This document shows, piece by piece, positions 42,150 through 49,099 of a stretch of DNA of 49,099 nucleotides. A program made the translations under genes and the position numbers. Origin of the DNA: an uncultured Bacteroidales bacterium (GTDB lineage Bacteria > Bacteroidota > Bacteroidia > Bacteroidales > Bacteroidaceae); contig CACYXI010000033.1 of the NCBI GenBank assembly GCA_902778265.1, positions 1-49,099 of the forward strand. Reading direction: 5' to 3'. The stretch's first letter is position 1. Each line of letters starts with the position of its first letter. The notes below the pieces were generated by a model. The model had not been told where the DNA came from. It was given only the letters and a program-made list of their open reading frames with translations, and searched no databases.

Positions 42150-43496
42150 ATGATTGATACTTCCGCATTTCAGGGCAAGACCGCCGCATACTACACTTTG
42201 GGTTGCAAACTCAACTTCTCCGAGACATCCACCTTTGGGCAGATGCTTCAGGATATGGGTGTGCGTACAGTAGAGAAAGGAGAGAAGGCTGACATCTGCC
42301 TTATCAATACCTGTTCGGTGACAGAGGTGGCAGACAGTAAATGCCGTCAGGCTATCCGTAAGATGGTGAAGCAGAACCCAGGGGCATTCGTCGTTGTGAC
42401 TGGTTGCTATGCCCAGCTTGAAGCCGAAACGGTAGCAAAGATCGATGGTGTGAGTCTCGTTCTTGGAAGCAACGAGAAAGCGAATCTCATTGACTACCTC
42501 TCTAATGCCTGGAGCGGAGTAAAAACAACATCCGATAATGCCACTGCGGAATTTCACGCGGTTAAGACCAAAGACATCAAAACCTTTCAGCATTCGTGCT
42601 CACGAGGCAATCGCACACGCTATTTCCTCAAGGTACAGGATGGCTGCAACTATTTCTGCACCTACTGCACCATACCTTTCGCACGTGGCAACTCACGCAA
42701 TCCGAGCATAGAGAGTCTGGTAGAACAGGCTCGTAAAGCTGCCGCTGAGGGTGGCAAGGAGATCGTCATCACAGGTGTGAACATCGGTGATTTCGGACAG
42801 ACAACAGGAGAGCGTTTCATTGATCTCGTCAAGGCTCTCGACAGTATCGAGGAGATAAAGCGCTACCGCATATCAAGTTTGGAGCCTGATCTTATCGACG
42901 AGGAGCTGATAGAATACTGTGCAAAGAGTCGTGCCTTCATGCCTCATTTCCACATTCCACTCCAGAGCGGTTCTGACTCCGTACTGAAACTAATGCACCG
43001 CCACTATGACTCAGCCCTATTCGCTGATAAGATTCGCCTTATCAAGCGACTAATGCCAGACGCATTCCTCGGCATAGATGTTATGGTAGGTACTCGTGGC
43101 GAGACACCTGAGTATTTCGAAGAGACATACAATCTGCTCAACGAACTGCCCGTGACTCAGCTTCACGTATTCCCTTACTCTGAGCGTCCAGGCACGGCAG
43201 CCCTAAAAATTCCATACGTGGTAAGCGCACAGGACAAGAAACTGCGTAGTCAGCGATTGCTTGACCTTTCAGAGCAGAAGACACAGGATTTCTATGCTAA
43301 ATACATAGGAACAGAAGCCGAGGTGCTGTTTGAGAAAGCCCCTCGTGGCAAGGCTATGCACGGATTCACGGCAAACTATATCCGCGTGGAACTTCCTGCG
43401 GCAATAGCAAAGGAGGAATACGACAATGAGATTCTGCGTGTAAGGCTCAACGGATTCAACCACGACAAATCCGCATTAAAATGTGAGGTGATATGA
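42150..43496 (+). CDS. mtaB: tRNA t6A37 methylthiotransferase MtaB
   Basis: MtaB is the radical-SAM enzyme that turns t6A into ms2t6A at position 37 of tRNAs reading ANN codons. The 448 residues hold the UPF0004 N-terminal domain with auxiliary cluster cysteines C19 (TLGCKLN), C55 (INTCSV) and C86 (TGCYAQ), the radical-SAM cluster C166-NYF-C170-TY-C173, and a C-terminal TRAM-like part (YIGTEAEVLFEKAPRGKAMH). HIPLQSGSDSVLKLMHRHYD and FPYSERPGTAA are family motifs. The stop TGA overlaps the ATG of the glycosyltransferase (ATGA), so the two genes are translationally coupled. Confidence 0.95.
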   Translation: MIDTSAFQGKTAAYYTLGCKLNFSETSTFGQMLQDMGVRTVEKGEKADICLINTCSVTEVADSKCRQAIRKMVKQNPGAFVVVTGCYAQLEAETVAKIDGVSLVLGSNEKANLIDYLSNAWSGVKTTSDNATAEFHAVKTKDIKTFQHSCSRGNRTRYFLKVQDGCNYFCTYCTIPFARGNSRNPSIESLVEQARKAAAEGGKEIVITGVNIGDFGQTTGERFIDLVKALDSIEEIKRYRISSLEPDLIDEELIEYCAKSRAFMPHFHIPLQSGSDSVLKLMHRHYDSALFADKIRLIKRLMPDAFLGIDVMVGTRGETPEYFEETYNLLNELPVTQLHVFPYSERPGTAALKIPYVVSAQDKKLRSQRLLDLSEQKTQDFYAKYIGTEAEVLFEKAPRGKAMHGFTANYIRVELPAAIAKEEYDNEILRVRLNGFNHDKSALKCEVI

Positions 43497-44518
43497 AGAA
43501 GGTTTCCATCGTCATCCTAAACTGGAATGGCGCACACATGATGCGCACATACCTCCCTACGGTCATCAAGAATACGCCAGAGGCAGAGATTATCATTGCC
43601 GATAATGCCTCTACCGATGACTCACTAAAGATGTTGGCAGAAGAGTTTCCTGAGATCCGCACTATCATTCTTGACAAGAACTACGGTTTTGCCGAAGGCT
43701 ATAACCAAGCCTTGAAACAGGTGGATAGCGAGTATTACGTTCTTCTCAATTCTGATGTTGATGTTCCCGAAGGCTGGCTCACTCCCCTACTCTCTTTCAT
43801 GGATTCTCACCCAGAGGCTTGCGCTTGTCAGCCAAAGCTTCATGCCATTAATGACAGAGACAGTTTTGAGTATGCTGGTGCCGCAGGAGGTTTCCTTGAC
43901 AAATACGGCTACCCATTCTGCAAGGGAAGGATTTTTGAGACCGTAGAAAAGGACAATGGACAGTATGACGGCAATCACGAAATTCTATGGGCTACAGGCG
44001 CTTGTATGATGGTACGCTCAAAGGATTACTGGGCAGCAGGTGGACTTGACGGTCGTTTCTTTGCCCACAACGAGGAGATAGACCTTTGTTGGCGACTGCG
44101 CCTTATGGGCAGGAAAATCTTCTGCGTGACCGACAGCATTGCCTATCATCTTGGCGGTGGTACTCTGCCAAAAGGAAATCCACGAAAGACATTCCTCAAT
44201 TTCCGCAACAACCTCACGATGCTCTATAAGAACCTGCCCGACAACGAGCTATCTCACGTGATGCGTGTGCGTTTCTTCCTCGACTGGCTTGCCGCTTTCC
44301 AGATGCTTATCCTCGGCAGAAGTTGGGGCGACTTCAAGGCAGTTTATAAGGCACGAAAAGAGTTCAACCGTTGGAAGCATGGCTTTGATGCTGACCGAAA
44401 GAGAATACAGGCAAGTAAAAAGACCGACTATATTCCAGAACGCATCAAGAAAAGCATCCTCTGGGAATACTATGTTAAAGGAAAAAAGACCTTCGGTAAA
44501 GGTTGGAAAGTAAATTAA
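43493..44518 (+). CDS. Glycosyltransferase family 2
   Basis: The 341-residue protein has a GT-A fold of family 2: VSIVILNWNGAHMMRTYLP, IIIADNASTDDS, LNSDVDVPEGWL (the DXD-like metal site), WATGACMMVRSKDYWAAGGLD and FFAHNEEIDLCWRLRLMGRK (acceptor-side acidic motif). This type is like WbbL rhamnosyltransferases acting on lipid-linked saccharides. The C-terminal 90 residues (FFLDWLAAFQMLILGRSWGD) contain an amphipathic or membrane-associating helix. It overlaps mtaB by 4 nt. The sugar donor cannot be told from sequence, and no other envelope-glycan genes are nearby. Confidence 0.9.
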   Translation: MKKVSIVILNWNGAHMMRTYLPTVIKNTPEAEIIIADNASTDDSLKMLAEEFPEIRTIILDKNYGFAEGYNQALKQVDSEYYVLLNSDVDVPEGWLTPLLSFMDSHPEACACQPKLHAINDRDSFEYAGAAGGFLDKYGYPFCKGRIFETVEKDNGQYDGNHEILWATGACMMVRSKDYWAAGGLDGRFFAHNEEIDLCWRLRLMGRKIFCVTDSIAYHLGGGTLPKGNPRKTFLNFRNNLTMLYKNLPDNELSHVMRVRFFLDWLAAFQMLILGRSWGDFKAVYKARKEFNRWKHGFDADRKRIQASKKTDYIPERIKKSILWEYYVKGKKTFGKGWKVN

Positions 44519-44635
44519 CAGTAAATTACATTCAGTAAATTACCAAAGCGGCATCCGCCGCAGGAAAAATAAAATTTACTGAATTAATTTTCTTTCAATT
44601 TACTTTCCAAAAAGAAAAACTAATTTATTTTCTCC

Positions 44636-45283
44636 ATGACAAAGAAAGAACGTTTCAACCATATTCTTGACTATTTCCGTCAGCAGCCACGCCCTACCAC
44701 CGAACTGGATTTCGAGACGACATACCAGCTTCTCGTGGCAGTGGTACTCTCTGCGCAATGCACAGACAAGCGCGTGAATATGGTAACACCGGCGCTCTTT
44801 CACGATTTCCCTACCGTACAGGCAATGTCTGATGCCGACGAGGCAGAGATATTCGAATATATCAAAAGCATCTCCTACCCTAACGCGAAAGCACATCATC
44901 TCGTAGAGGCTGCACGCATTATAGTCAAGGACTATGACGGTGAGGTTCCTTCGGACATGGATCTATTACTCAAATTGCCAGGCGTAGGACGAAAGACTGC
45001 CAACGTGATACAGGCAGTAGCCTTCGGCAAAGCAGCTATGGCTGTTGACACCCATATCTACAGGGTGTCACATCGTCTGGGTTTGGTGCACAAGACCGAC
45101 AACACACCATACAAGGTTGAGCTTGAGCTAAAAAGGCAGATTCCAGAAGAAGACATCCCCGATGCCCACCATTGGTTACTTCTCCACGGCAGATACATCT
45201 GCACCAGCCTCAAGCCAAAATGTGACAAATGCCCTTTTGATGACATTTGTCCCAAGCTGTTGGAGAATAGCAAACTAAAATAA
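44636..45283 (+). CDS. nth: Endonuclease III
   Basis: This base-excision-repair DNA glycosylase/AP lyase removes oxidised pyrimidines. The 215 residues include the helix-hairpin-helix LPGVGRKTA with catalytic Lys120, catalytic Asp138 in AVDTHIYRV, and the 4Fe-4S cluster C189-x6-C196-x2-C199-x5-C205. VVLSAQCTDKRVN is the conserved N-terminal motif. The ATG at 44636 is preceded by an AT-rich stretch with remnants of repeat; it lies 117 bp after the glycosyltransferase and may be in the same transcript. Confidence 0.97.
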   Translation: MTKKERFNHILDYFRQQPRPTTELDFETTYQLLVAVVLSAQCTDKRVNMVTPALFHDFPTVQAMSDADEAEIFEYIKSISYPNAKAHHLVEAARIIVKDYDGEVPSDMDLLLKLPGVGRKTANVIQAVAFGKAAMAVDTHIYRVSHRLGLVHKTDNTPYKVELELKRQIPEEDIPDAHHWLLLHGRYICTSLKPKCDKCPFDDICPKLLENSKLK

Positions 45284-45289
45284 TTACGA

Positions 45290-45490
45290 ATCAGCTCTGA
45301 AAGAGCGACATCTAAAAGGGTAGTACGAAAGTGCTACCTATAATGACATTTTTTGTGTGAGCGCCGTAGGTGCGACACCTAATAAATATAATAAGTGTCG
45401 GTCTTTCAGACCTCATATTACAACAATGACCAATATAACGGCTCTTGCGAACCGCCCTTTTAGATGTCGCTCTTTCAGAGCTAATCCGTT
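45290..45490. repeat. G-family hairpin array, second copy
   Basis: The outer pair AGCTCTGAAAGAGCGACATC and GATGTCGCTCTTTCAGAGCT (45293-45312 and 45463-45482) is perfect over 20 bp. Inside are AAAAGGG...CCCTTTT, GTCGGTCTTTCAGACC and GCGCCGTAGGTGCGAC, as in 23848-24050. It separates nth from the convergent phosphatase gene and may end both transcripts. Confidence 0.8.
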
Positions 45491-45541
45491 GAATCCACGT
45501 TTATTAACGCAAGGTCAATGATTACCTCTAAACTCTAACCT

Positions 45542-47356
45542 CTAAACACTAACCTTCTTCCCTCTCCAACGCAAGCAAAGCACGGTGAGGTCATCGCTCT
45601 GCTCATAGCCATCAACGAATTGCTTTACGGCATCATAGACACCATCCGACAAATCCCTCATTGGCATATCCTTCAGAAGATCAACCATAGCCAATGTGGT
45701 GGCATCACCAAAGAGATCCTTGTCTTTGTTCTCTGCCTCCGTAACACCATCAGTATAGAGGAACAGGGCATCGCCCTCAGAGAGTTGTATCTCCTCCGAC
45801 TTATAATCGAACTCGCCGAGCACACCAGTAGGGAGATTAACCTCTGGCGTCATAAAGGCAGTCTTGTCCTCATGAATCCAGATAGGGGCATTATGACCGG
45901 CATTACAAAACTCTACCCTACCCGTCTGCATATCAAGCACGCCACAGAAGAGAGTGCAGAACATATCCTCATCATTTCCCTCGGCAAGTCCGTTATTGAT
46001 AGCCTCAACAATGACAGACGCACTCGTGCTATAACGTGCCACATTGCGGAAAAGATGCCCCACGACAGTCATAAACAATGATGCAGGCACACCCTTACCC
46101 GACACATCGCCGATAAGGAAATACAGTCGGTCATCGCGCATCAGGAAATCGAAGATATCACCGCCAACTTCCTTTGCCGCCCTCTGCATTCCATAGATAT
46201 CAATATCTGATCGTTCAGGAAAGGCAGGAAAGACCTTGAGCAACATACCTTGCTGAATCTTTGCCGCGATATGGAGATCACGCTCCATATTGGCTTTCTT
46301 CTCGGTCGTAGAACGAAGGTCTTCTATGTACTTAGCCAACTCATTCTGCATCGAAACAAAGGAATCGCGCAAATGTGAAATATCCGAATGCCCTTTGACC
46401 TTCGGCAGTTTGGTGTTGAACTTTCCCTGAGCGATAGCATCAGTAGCCTCTGCAATTCTGCCAAGAGGGCTCAACTGCCAGTTCACGGTTATCACTATGC
46501 TGAGTATGATGATAAAGAACAGCAACGTGAGCATTATAATAGAAAGTACAGTTATAACCTGTACCAGCATAGTGTCATCATGCAACGGCACATGACATAC
46601 TACTCGCCAACCTGTCGCATTAACATAGGTGTTACTACTTATCTGATCCAATATCCCTTGCACTTTAATAAAGGCAAGCACGTCATTACCTTCATCGTCA
46701 GACGCGAAATCTCTCTCTTTCTTCATTATCCTCACGCTGTCGGTGTAATAGACATAAGTACCGCCTTTCGAAATTACCGACACCTTGGCTCCACTCTCAT
46801 CACCTATCTCATTGCGTACAAGTTTATCAAGCCAATCAAGCTTTATATTGGCACAAAGAGCAGAATATATCTTACCACGCGAGTTTCTCAACGGTGTTAC
46901 TAAGGTCACAACCGTATGCCTCACGCTATCCTTTACTATATAATAAGGTTCGCTCCATACGCTTGTTCCACTCGTATCAGCCCTAGCCACGCATTTCCTA
47001 ACCTCCTCAACCTCTGCCAGTTTATTGGTAGAGAGATATACGGTATCTATCTGATCCATTCTGCCAAGACTATCCCTGACAATAGCGGAGTTATTCTCTG
47101 TCATGCGTTTCTGCAATGCCATGAGCGCACCAGTCTTCATCACACTCTCAATATGATCCATACGTTCATTTATTGAGGCGGTGAGCATCTTACTGATGCT
47201 TATCTGTCGGTGTCCGTTAGTCACAAAACTGACACTATTCGTAACACCACGAGTGAACAGCCATCCCACAATAACAAGTATGATAATCAGTACCATGTTA
47301 ATGCGGAACGACATCGAAGAGAAGATTCTACGCTTTTTATGTTTACACTTTTTCAT
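45542..47356 (-). CDS. Membrane sensor with HAMP and PP2C/SpoIIE-type phosphatase
   Basis: The 604-residue protein has a membrane segment at the N-terminus (MVLIIILVIVGWLFTRGV, with basic MKKCKHKKRRIFSSMSFR before it), an extracytoplasmic dCache-like sensor (about 45-275, with the YIVKDSVRHTVVTLVTPLRN and GWRVVCHVPLHD strands), a second membrane segment (VITVLSIIMLTLLFFIIILS), a HAMP linker (LSPLGRIAEATDAIAQGKFN) and a C-terminal PP2C/RsbU domain (EVGGDIFDFLMRDDRLYFLI, GDVSGKGVPASLFMT, NAGHNAPIWI, LFLYTDGVTEAEN, SDDLTVLCLRW). Metal-binding Asp residues are present. Such proteins dephosphorylate anti-sigma antagonists, but no partner is nearby. The ATG at 47356 lies downstream of an exact promoter; the open frame before it crosses the -7 box. 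Confidence 0.92.
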   Translation of the reverse strand: MKKCKHKKRRIFSSMSFRINMVLIIILVIVGWLFTRGVTNSVSFVTNGHRQISISKMLTASINERMDHIESVMKTGALMALQKRMTENNSAIVRDSLGRMDQIDTVYLSTNKLAEVEEVRKCVARADTSGTSVWSEPYYIVKDSVRHTVVTLVTPLRNSRGKIYSALCANIKLDWLDKLVRNEIGDESGAKVSVISKGGTYVYYTDSVRIMKKERDFASDDEGNDVLAFIKVQGILDQISSNTYVNATGWRVVCHVPLHDDTMLVQVITVLSIIMLTLLFFIIILSIVITVNWQLSPLGRIAEATDAIAQGKFNTKLPKVKGHSDISHLRDSFVSMQNELAKYIEDLRSTTEKKANMERDLHIAAKIQQGMLLKVFPAFPERSDIDIYGMQRAAKEVGGDIFDFLMRDDRLYFLIGDVSGKGVPASLFMTVVGHLFRNVARYSTSASVIVEAINNGLAEGNDEDMFCTLFCGVLDMQTGRVEFCNAGHNAPIWIHEDKTAFMTPEVNLPTGVLGEFDYKSEEIQLSEGDALFLYTDGVTEAENKDKDLFGDATTLAMVDLLKDMPMRDLSDGVYDAVKQFVDGYEQSDDLTVLCLRWRGKKVSV

Positions 47357-47391
47357 GACAAAAAAAGGACTTGCGATCAATATTTTCGGCA

Positions 47392-47423
47392 CAAAGGTAA
47401 TAAAACTATTTTATTTCTGCAAA
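47392..47423 (-). promoter_or_regulatory. Promoter of the PP2C phosphatase gene
   Basis: On minus, TTTG (47420-47423), a 20-bp spacer and TACCTTTG (47392-47399). It gives a leader of about 30 nt and fixes the gene start at 47356. Confidence 0.85.
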
Positions 47424-47540
47424 AAAACGCTATCAAAACAGTTAAAAACAGCACAAAAAGCCTTACGGCGAAACATTTATATTTTTCTCTGAACACGAAA
47501 TGCACGAAAGAAACGGAAAGATTTCGTCCTATACGAGTGG

Positions 47541-48282
47541 AATATTAATGTTTCAATTAATGTCCTAATTAACGTCCAAATTAATGTGTTACAGAAAAAG
47601 CCTTACGGCAAAACATTAATTAGGACATTAATAAAGACGTTAATTCTGATATTTATTTTTTCGATGTGGCCAAAAGCCTTGTAAAGGCGAAATAATATAG
47701 GCGTGGGTATAACCCACGTATCATTATTCCCGACACCCAATAGCGCCGTAGGTGCGATATAATTTCATATCATGCTGAGAAATATGGAATTATGTCGCCC
47801 ATACAGGGCTAATAAACTACCATCTCTCAATATGGTAGCGCTCCCGCACTACCCTATAATATGCCGTCCCTTCAGGACTTGTAATTTTTATCACTATACA
47901 GATAAAATTAATGTGGTATTAATGCGGTATTATACGTTTCACTACGTGAGTAAACATTAATTTCCATAAATGTCACATTAATATCGCATTATTTTTTCGT
48001 ATCTTCCGTTTCGATATATTTTGTGACCACAGATTTCACAGATTTAAGGGATATGCTCGCTTTCGCTCGTGATTGAGATCCCTAAGATCCCGAAAATCTG
48101 TGGTTTTATTTTTTTGACCACGAAATGCACGAAAGAAACGGAAGTTTCGATTATTCTGTGTTTTTCGTGTTCACAAAAACAATTAATGCGATATTAATGT
48201 GGTATTAATGCGGTATTATACGTTTTCACTTTGTGAAGCCAACATTAATTATCACGAATACCACATTAATATCGCATTAATT
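47541..48282. repeat. C, D, C, C elements in a non-coding block
   Basis: 47541-47648 is a C-like palindrome with CAATTAATGTC units; 47665-47885 is a D array (reverse orientation); 47906-47990 is a C palindrome; 48025-48110 is an inverted repeat around GACCACAGATTTCACAGATT; 48181-48282 is a C palindrome (AATTAATGCGA, TATTAATGTGG, TATTAATGCGG, then the inverted set). No gene in 47424-48381. Confidence 0.85.
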
Positions 48283-48381
48283 TTCTAAACGCAAAGACAC
48301 GGAGACACAGATTTTTTTCAAACATGAAATTCATTCGTTTTTTCGTGTTCTCCGTGTTCAAAAACTCAACCGTACAGATTG

Positions 48382-48415
48382 AAAAAAGCCGCTTACGGCA
48401 AGAACCGTAAGCGGC
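48382..48415 (-). terminator. rpsA intrinsic terminator
   Basis: A perfect 11-bp stem GCCGCTTACGG / CCGTAAGCGGC with a 6-nt loop, followed on minus by TTTTTTC, 26 bp after the stop codon. Confidence 0.92.
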
Positions 48416-48441
48416 ATAGCTTTATCTATTTCAAAGGGAGA

Positions 48442-49099
48442 TTACTCGCCCTTCTCCATCTTAGCCTTGAGAGCAGCAAGTGCGTCGAAGTCACCGAGTG
48501 ACTGAGCAGCAGCAACGTTCTGGATGCTTGCAGCGTCGTCCTTCTTAGCAGCACGTGGCTTGCGAGCTGCCTTCTTCTCCTCCTCGCGCTCAGCCTCGAA
48601 TGTACGAGAGTGAGAGAGGATGATACGCTTTGTGTCCTTAACGAACTCGATTACCTTGAACTCGAGCTCCTCACCAACCTGTGCGTCAGTACCGTCTTCC
48701 TTAACAAGGTGCTTTGGAGTAGCGAAGCCCTCACCACCCTCGTTGAGGAGGATAACTGAACCACGCTCCATCTTCTCAGCGATCTTACCTGTGTGAACAG
48801 AACCTGGTGTGTAGATTGACTCGTAAGTATCCCAAGGATTATCCTCGAGCTGCTTGTGACCGAGAGAGAGACGACGGTTCTCCTTGTCGATATCGAGAAC
48901 GATAACGTCGATAGGAGCACCAACCTGTGTGAACTCAGAAGGATGCTTAACCTTCTTAGTCCAAGAGAGGTCAGAGATATGGATAAGTCCGTCAACACCT
49001 TCCTCGAGCTCTACGAAGATACCGAAGTTAGTGAAGTTACGAACCTTAGCGTTGTGCTTAGAACCTACAGGGTACTTCTTCTCGATAGCCTCCCATGGA
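48442..49099 (-). CDS. rpsA: 30S ribosomal protein S1, C-terminal part
   Basis: The last 219 codons of a gene that enters from the right edge. The frame reads through the whole stretch: WEAIEKKYPVGSKHNAKVRN with FTNFGIFVELEEGVDGLIHI is one S1 RNA-binding repeat, followed by LDIDKENRRLSLGHKQLEDN, and PGSVHTGKIAEKMERGSVIL with the GFATPKHL stretch is the last one, ending IIEFVKDTKRIILSHSRTF-like. The tail is basic and then Ala-rich (EKKAARKPRAAKKDDAA). S1 binds mRNA on the 30S subunit and matters for initiation, which is relevant in a phylum with few Shine-Dalgarno sites. It ends with a strong terminator. Codon use is highly biased. Confidence 0.95.
   Translation of the reverse strand, partial: PWEAIEKKYPVGSKHNAKVRNFTNFGIFVELEEGVDGLIHISDLSWTKKVKHPSEFTQVGAPIDVIVLDIDKENRRLSLGHKQLEDNPWDTYESIYTPGSVHTGKIAEKMERGSVILLNEGGEGFATPKHLVKEDGTDAQVGEELEFKVIEFVKDTKRIILSHSRTFEAEREEEKKAARKPRAAKKDDAASIQNVAAAQSLGDFDALAALKAKMEKGE

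Noticed and set aside
1-49099. tRNA or rRNA genes
   Set aside because: No stretch with a cloverleaf, TTCGANNC T-loop and acceptor pairing, and no rRNA-like sequence, was recognised on either strand by reading.

Overview
The window looks like a chromosomal segment of a Prevotella-type Bacteroidales. Genes are preceded by the Bacteroidota promoter (-7 TAnnTTTG, with TTTG about 20 bp upstream where both boxes survive). Purine-rich Shine-Dalgarno sites are rare, lipoproteins carry Bacteroidota lipoboxes, ribosomal protein S16 has the long Ala/Glu tail seen in this phylum, and the gene content (DUF4835-recN, DUF3127, fused CcsBA, MtaB, TIGR02757) is typical. No tRNA, rRNA, CRISPR array or intact transposase was seen.

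Layout. 1-3.4 kb: the 5' end of a secreted protein (minus), a broken OST-HTH/DUF3825 gene and an Rpn-type PD-(D/E)XK nuclease. 3.4-10.8 kb: hisB, a small membrane protein and valS on minus; mazG, a lipoprotein and ribonuclease Z on plus. 10.8-15.7 kb: tagaturonate reductase (uxaB), a TIGR02757 gene whose 3' end is duplicated 1 kb downstream around an AT-rich orphan gene, and rpsP. 16.2-26 kb: a secreted CarboxypepD_reg-like protein, a TetR regulator, a DNA-metabolism cluster (DUF3127 divergent from dnaN, ExoX-like exonuclease, DUF4835, recN) and a protease-like TPR protein that has lost its catalytic triad. 26-32 kb: engB with a repeat expansion inside the gene, an Uup-like ABC-F ATPase and a tandem acid phosphatase bracketed by repeats. 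32.3-39.4 kb, all minus: outer-membrane barrel, imelysin lipoprotein, di-heme cytochrome lipoprotein and CcsBA haem lyase, read as one envelope iron/redox system in which CcsBA matures the c-type haems. 40.6-41.2 kb: two tiny lipoproteins. 42-49 kb: mtaB overlapping a GT2 glycosyltransferase, nth, a sensor-coupled PP2C phosphatase and the 3' part of rpsA.

The striking feature is the intergenic DNA, built largely from several families of short palindromic elements without genes. Letters used below: A, 165-350 bp with ~38-bp G/C-rich inverted ends, the right end touching a start codon; B, ~165-240 bp with ATCAAGAATTAGAGA ends; C, ~100-bp palindromes of ATTAATG-type 11-mers; D, ~210-bp strings of small hairpins; E, ~60-90 bp with a GATGGCCAGAAAATT-like core; G, ~200-bp hairpin strings (AGGGC/GCCCT type); J, outer arms made of AAAATGAAAAGTG-type sequence. 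Elements are often nested (B inside A; D, G or B inside J). Several loci share an 11-bp tandem repeat grammar although their sequences differ.

The best candidates for something undescribed are: A-type G-rich ends abutting the start codons of three unrelated genes, where hairpin and G-quadruplex would compete; the 11-bp-phased palindromes; and the DUF3127 gene, which encodes an SSB-like DDLPF tail and has no standard start codon, divergent from dnaN.
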